Translations under genes and position numbers: made by a program
Part shown: piece after piece, positions 60,354-64,000 of the stretch
Numbering within the stretch: position 1 is the first letter of the stretch
How the letters are laid out: every line of letters starts with the position of its first letter
Assembly (NCBI GenBank): GCA_963558565.1
Contig: CAUWGX010000003.1
Coordinates: 124,001 to 188,000 of the forward strand
Length of the DNA: 64,000 nt
Reading direction: 5' to 3'
Source of the DNA: Atopostipes sp963558565
GTDB taxonomy: Bacteria > Bacillota > Bacilli > Lactobacillales > Carnobacteriaceae_A
Notes under the pieces: generated by a model
Seen by the model: only the letters and a program-made list of their open reading frames with translations
Databases searched by the model: none
Told to the model about the DNA's origin: nothing

Positions 60354-63140
60354 TTATTCTGCTTCTTCTAGTAATTCAGGATAATGTTCTTCGACGATCG
60401 CATAGCATCGATGGCAGAGTTGGCCTTTTCCTTCCACATCAATTAATTTTTCTGTGGTAATACGGCAACGATCACAGACACCACCTGGCATATGTTCAAC
60501 TTTAATCGCCATATCGTCAAAGTCCAGAATAGAGTCATCATCTTCTGGTTTCATTTCTAATGGTAGAATATTCAATTCAGAAGCGACTAAGATTTGACGT
60601 AAATCCGCATGCAGTGATTCCAGTAATTTCTCAACCCCTGCTGTTACATATAAAGTAATTTTTGCTTCAAAGTCTTTACCGATCACTTTATTTTCACGAG
60701 CGACTTCGTTTGCTTTTAATACATTGTCGCGTAAGTCCATGAAGGCTGACCATTTTTCTAAGATTTCTGCGCGATCTTCATAATGTTCAACTTCTGGGAA
60801 CTCGGTTAGCTGCGCGTATTCTTCTTCCTCGTTTAAATACGTCCAGATTTCTTCCGCTGTATGCGGGATAATTGGCGTTAATACTTTGGTTAATTTGACT
60901 AACGCTTCATAGAATACAGTCTGGATCGCACGACGTGGATAATCATCCGGCGCGTCAATATACAGAATATCTTTCGCAATATTCATATAGAAGTTTGAAA
61001 GATCAACGGTCACGAAATGGTTCACTTCTTTGAAAATATCATTAAATTTATAATTCTCATAAGCTTGAAGAATATTTTCAATCGTCATATCTAAACGGTT
61101 GAGCATGTAATGATCGATCGAACGTAAATCTTCATAAGGAAGACCATTTTCTTCCACGTCAAAGTCTTCAGTATTTTGAATCATAAAGCGTAAAGTATTA
61201 CGGATTTTACGGTAAACTTCAGAAACTTGTTGTAAAATCTCCATACTGACACGCACGTCCGCTTGTGTATCGGCACTTAAAACCCAGAGACGAATAATGT
61301 CGGCACCTAATTGGTTGACCACTTTATTCGGGTCAATCACATTTCCAACCGATTTACTCATCTTACGTCCTTTACCATCTAAAACAAACCCTTGCGAAAG
61401 CACTGCTTTGTAAGGAGCGACATCGTTAATCGCCACGCTGGTCGTTAAGCTGGAGTTGAACCAACCACGATATTGGTCGGAACCTTCCAAGTATAAGTCA
61501 GCTGGGAATCGTAATTCATCGCGTGTACGAAGCACCGCTTCGTGGGATGAACCTGAGTCGAACCAGACATCCATGATGTCATTTTCTTTTGTAAATTCCC
61601 CATTCGGACTGCTTGGATGCGTAAAGCCTTCAGGTAATAAATCTTTCGCCTCATTTTCAAACCAAACATTTGAACCATGTTCTTCAATCAATTCAGCCAC
61701 ATGATCAATCGTTTCTGGCGTAATGATCGGATCACCATTTTCAGCGTAGAAAATAGGTAAAGGAACGCCCCAAGTTCTTTGACGTGAAATGACCCAGTCC
61801 CCACGATCACGGACCATATTATGAATACGTTCCTCACCCCATGGGAGTAACCAGTCGACTTCTTTAATTTCATCTAAAATGTTTTGACGGAAATCATCAA
61901 TAGAAGCAAACCATTGAGGCGTTGCCCGGAAAATAACGGGTTTTTTCGTACGCCAGTCATGGGGGTAACTATGGGTGAAGAAAGAAAGATCTAACAATAA
62001 GCCTTTCTCTTCTAACCAATCCGTCACGATGGAGTTCGCATCGTCATAAAAGATACCTTCTAATCCAGGGGCTTCATCCGTAAATTTCCCTTGGTCATCA
62101 ATCGGTGAAAGAATAGGTAAGTTATATTCTAAACCTACGATGTAGTCTTCATCCCCGTGACCTGGTGCGGTATGCACTAACCCTGTTCCGTCTTCAAACG
62201 TCACATGATCTCCTAAGATTAATAGAGATTCACGATCATAGAAAGGATGCTCAGCGGTGGCATATTCTAAGTCTTTCCCAGAGAATTCTTTTAGAACTTC
62301 CACATCTTCCCATTCTAAGGCTTCTGCCACTTGTTCTAATAATTCAGCAGCGATAACATATTTTTCGCCATCTACACTTACTTCATTATAGATCCCTGAT
62401 TCGTGCACGGTAATCGCCATGTTTGAAGGCAATGTCCATGGAGTCGTTGTCCAAATAACAAAGTTCGCATCTTCAGAGACAACCCCTTTGCCGTCTTTTA
62501 CTGGAAACGCAACATAAATACTTGGTCCCCGCACATCATGATATTCGATTTCTGCTTCGGCTAACGCTGATTCACTGGATGGTGACCAGTAAATAGGTTT
62601 TTGACCGCGGTAGATATAGCCTTTTTCAGCCATTTTTCCGAATACTCGAATTTGGGCCGCTTCATAGTCTGGCGTTAAAGTGATATAAGGATTATCCCAT
62701 TCACCAGCAACCCCTAAACGTTTGAAAGCATCACGTTGTAGATCCAATTGTTCTAAAGCATATTCTTCACATAAACGACGGAATTCAGCAACAGACATTG
62801 ATTTACGGTCAATTCCTTGATTCGCTAAAACTTGTTCAATCGGTAAACCGTGCGTATCCCAACCTGGTACATATGGCGCGTCGTAGCCGTTCATTGAACG
62901 ATAACGAACAATAAAGTCTTTTGAAATTTTGTTCATGGCATGCCCAATATGGATCGGACCATTCGCAAACGGCGGACCATCATGTAAAATATATTTTGGT
63001 TTGCCTTCGTTTAGTTTTTGTCTTTTTTCGTAAACATTTTGTTCTTCCCATTCTTCTTGCCGCTTCGGTTCTTTGTTAGCTAAACCCGCGCGCATCGGGA
63101 AATCAGTTTTTAATAAGTTCAGTGTGTCTTTGATTTCCAA
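60354..63140 (-). CDS. ileS: Isoleucyl-tRNA synthetase
   Basis: The 928-residue class I synthetase has HIGH as PPFANGPIHIGHAMN, an editing domain (VIWTTTPWTLPSNMAI), KMSKS as GKGRKMSKSVGNVIDP, and a C-terminal zinc finger CDRC...CHRC typical of bacterial-type IleRS1. The start is a TTG at 63140 because GGAG is 9 bases upstream; another TTG at 63149 directly abuts the ribosome site. A T-box leader controls it. divIVA lies just upstream on the same strand, the common Firmicutes order. Confidence 0.97.
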   Translation of the reverse strand: MEIKDTLNLLKTDFPMRAGLANKEPKRQEEWEEQNVYEKRQKLNEGKPKYILHDGPPFANGPIHIGHAMNKISKDFIVRYRSMNGYDAPYVPGWDTHGLPIEQVLANQGIDRKSMSVAEFRRLCEEYALEQLDLQRDAFKRLGVAGEWDNPYITLTPDYEAAQIRVFGKMAEKGYIYRGQKPIYWSPSSESALAEAEIEYHDVRGPSIYVAFPVKDGKGVVSEDANFVIWTTTPWTLPSNMAITVHESGIYNEVSVDGEKYVIAAELLEQVAEALEWEDVEVLKEFSGKDLEYATAEHPFYDRESLLILGDHVTFEDGTGLVHTAPGHGDEDYIVGLEYNLPILSPIDDQGKFTDEAPGLEGIFYDDANSIVTDWLEEKGLLLDLSFFTHSYPHDWRTKKPVIFRATPQWFASIDDFRQNILDEIKEVDWLLPWGEERIHNMVRDRGDWVISRQRTWGVPLPIFYAENGDPIITPETIDHVAELIEEHGSNVWFENEAKDLLPEGFTHPSSPNGEFTKENDIMDVWFDSGSSHEAVLRTRDELRFPADLYLEGSDQYRGWFNSSLTTSVAINDVAPYKAVLSQGFVLDGKGRKMSKSVGNVIDPNKVVNQLGADIIRLWVLSADTQADVRVSMEILQQVSEVYRKIRNTLRFMIQNTEDFDVEENGLPYEDLRSIDHYMLNRLDMTIENILQAYENYKFNDIFKEVNHFVTVDLSNFYMNIAKDILYIDAPDDYPRRAIQTVFYEALVKLTKVLTPIIPHTAEEIWTYLNEEEEYAQLTEFPEVEHYEDRAEILEKWSAFMDLRDNVLKANEVARENKVIGKDFEAKITLYVTAGVEKLLESLHADLRQILVASELNILPLEMKPEDDDSILDFDDMAIKVEHMPGGVCDRCRITTEKLIDVEGKGQLCHRCYAIVEEHYPELLEEAE

Positions 63141-63170
63141 ATTTTTCAACTCCTATAGTCATTTTTAAAA

Positions 63171-63400
63171 TAAAAAAAGATTCCATCCCTAAAAGGACGA
63201 AATCTCGTGGTACCACCTTTTTTTGAACAAGCTTCGATACTCGATCGGCTTGGCTTGCTCTACTCAAAATCTCTTTAATGCAGAGTGACAGTATTAGCTA
63301 CTAAGCTTCACTAATAAAAAACGGATGATAATATATTGAACATTGACCAACTCGCACCAACCGTTGATTCTCTGTCTGACTTTTATTCGTCTACAAGAGG
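63171..63400 (-). promoter_or_regulatory. T-box riboswitch of ileS
   Basis: On the minus strand: AGAGAATCAACGGTTGGTG (stem I), an ATC-A in ATTATCATCC that fits an isoleucine specifier (inference), the T-box AGGTGGTACCACG at 63218-63206, and a terminator GATTTCGTCCT / AGGGATGGAATC with seven T's ending at 63171. The 5' end is estimated; no promoter could be placed. Confidence 0.88.
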
Positions 63401-63433
63401 TTCAATATATTGTGTTCCTTATGATTTATTCAG

Positions 63434-64000
63434 TTATTGATTCGCAGAATCTGGTAATTCTACTGCAGGCATTGTGCCCTCTTCATACTCTTCGGTTTCT
63501 GAATCTGTATTATTATAGCTCTCATCTGTTGCTTTTTCAACTTCTTTATCTTCATCCGCTGTTTCTGCGTCTGTTTCAGTCTCTTCAAAAGCAACAACTT
63601 CTTCATTTTCTTCGTAAAAATTGTCTTCTGCTTCCTCATAATCTTCCACATCTGCATCTTCGCCGTCTACAGCTTCATCCGCTACTTCTTCTGCTCCTTC
63701 AGCCGGTTGAACTTCTATTTTCTCTTCGAGTTCTCTTTCCACTTCTGCGATAGTTTCTGTACTTGGGTACTCGATAGGCTTTCCAACCAAGAGATTATCC
63801 CAGTCTTCTTTTGTAAGGAGATCAAGTTGGGATTCGATGAGGAGTTGTAGACGTTGTCTAAAAACACGGCTTTGTTTTCTCAACGCCTCGGTCTCGTCTT
63901 CAATTTTACGCGCTTTTAAAACAGCTTCTTCTAGCAAGGCATCCGCGTTATCGTCGGCTTCTTTATGTACATTTTCTGCATATTCTTCCGCTTGTTTACT
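63434..64000 (-). CDS. divIVA: DivIVA-family cell-division protein (5' end beyond window)
   Basis: The C-terminal 188 residues are visible; the frame is open to the window edge. Coiled coil EEYAENVHKEADDNADALLEEAVLKARKIEDETEALRKQSRVFRQRLQLLIESQLDLL matches the end of DivIVA, a negative-curvature marker at poles and septa. It is followed by an unusually long, strongly acidic tail of about 100 residues (rich in E, D, T). Position directly upstream of ileS supports the call. The N-terminal lipid-binding domain cannot be checked here. Confidence 0.9.
   Translation of the reverse strand, partial: SKQAEEYAENVHKEADDNADALLEEAVLKARKIEDETEALRKQSRVFRQRLQLLIESQLDLLTKEDWDNLLVGKPIEYPSTETIAEVERELEEKIEVQPAEGAEEVADEAVDGEDADVEDYEEAEDNFYEENEEVVAFEETETDAETADEDKEVEKATDESYNNTDSETEEYEEGTMPAVELPDSANQ

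Overview
The window looks like chromosome from a low-GC, rod-shaped member of the Lactobacillales, possibly Carnobacteriaceae or a relative; the family assignment is inference. Reasons: the mreB-mreC-mreD-minC-minD block downstream of radC argues against a coccus. T-box control of valS and ileS, Prp-processed L27, a divIVA-ileS junction, EzrA, CopY-type copper control, and ackA beside a YtxK-like methylase are all Firmicutes traits. Most genes have strong AGGAGG-type ribosome sites. Several starts chosen from Shine-Dalgarno spacing are TTG (recD2, rarA, mtnN, luxS, ileS) or GTG.

Layout. 1-5.7 kb: an AraC/GyrI-type regulator running off the left edge, a TrmO-like gene remnant, SRPBCC and DUF4256 proteins, then lrgA-lrgB-lactate oxidase divergent from a LysR regulator. 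5.7-9.1 kb: copper operon copY-copA-copZ with two operator palindromes. 9.3-12.9 kb: single metabolic or resistance genes (DinB-like, cyclase, VOC, macrolide phosphotransferase). 13-17.8 kb: ptsG and an accessory patch holding a secreted glycine-zipper protein with a small membrane partner, a truncated MobV relaxase with an oriT-like site, and two arrays of a palindromic 41-42-bp repeat. 17.8-27.3 kb: recD2 and a thiol/sulfur cluster (gshAB, cysteine desulfurase, DUF1831, a second GshA-like ligase, mnmA). 27.4-29.6 kb: rarA, 6S RNA, a universal stress protein. 29.7-33.6 kb: a CUT1 sugar ABC transporter without its ATPase. 33.9-38.7 kb: ackA, ytxK, the rplU-prp-rpmA operon with L21 leader, and a secreted NodB-LysM deacetylase. 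38.7-47.9 kb: cell-shape and division genes, a cold-shock gene, radC, a HAD phosphatase, T-box-valS. 48-53.6 kb: desulfurase-thiI, ezrA, free-methionine sulfoxide reductase, rpsD. 53.9-57.7 kb: CsbD, alanine dehydrogenase, nudF-(MacP-position protein)-mtnN-luxS. 57.9-64 kb: xpaC-telA, a third repeat array, T-box-ileS, and divIVA running off the right edge.

The genes are mostly housekeeping. The parts least explained by known features are: (i) the dispersed family of tandem 41-42-bp palindromic repeats at about 13.1, 17.4 and 60.1 kb; (ii) the secreted glycine-zipper/small-membrane-protein pair beside a plasmid mobilisation scar; (iii) two glutamate-cysteine ligase genes around a tRNA-thiolation desulfurase; (iv) several isolated perfect inverted repeats in promoter or leader regions. 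No CRISPR array, rRNA, tRNA or intact insertion sequence was seen.
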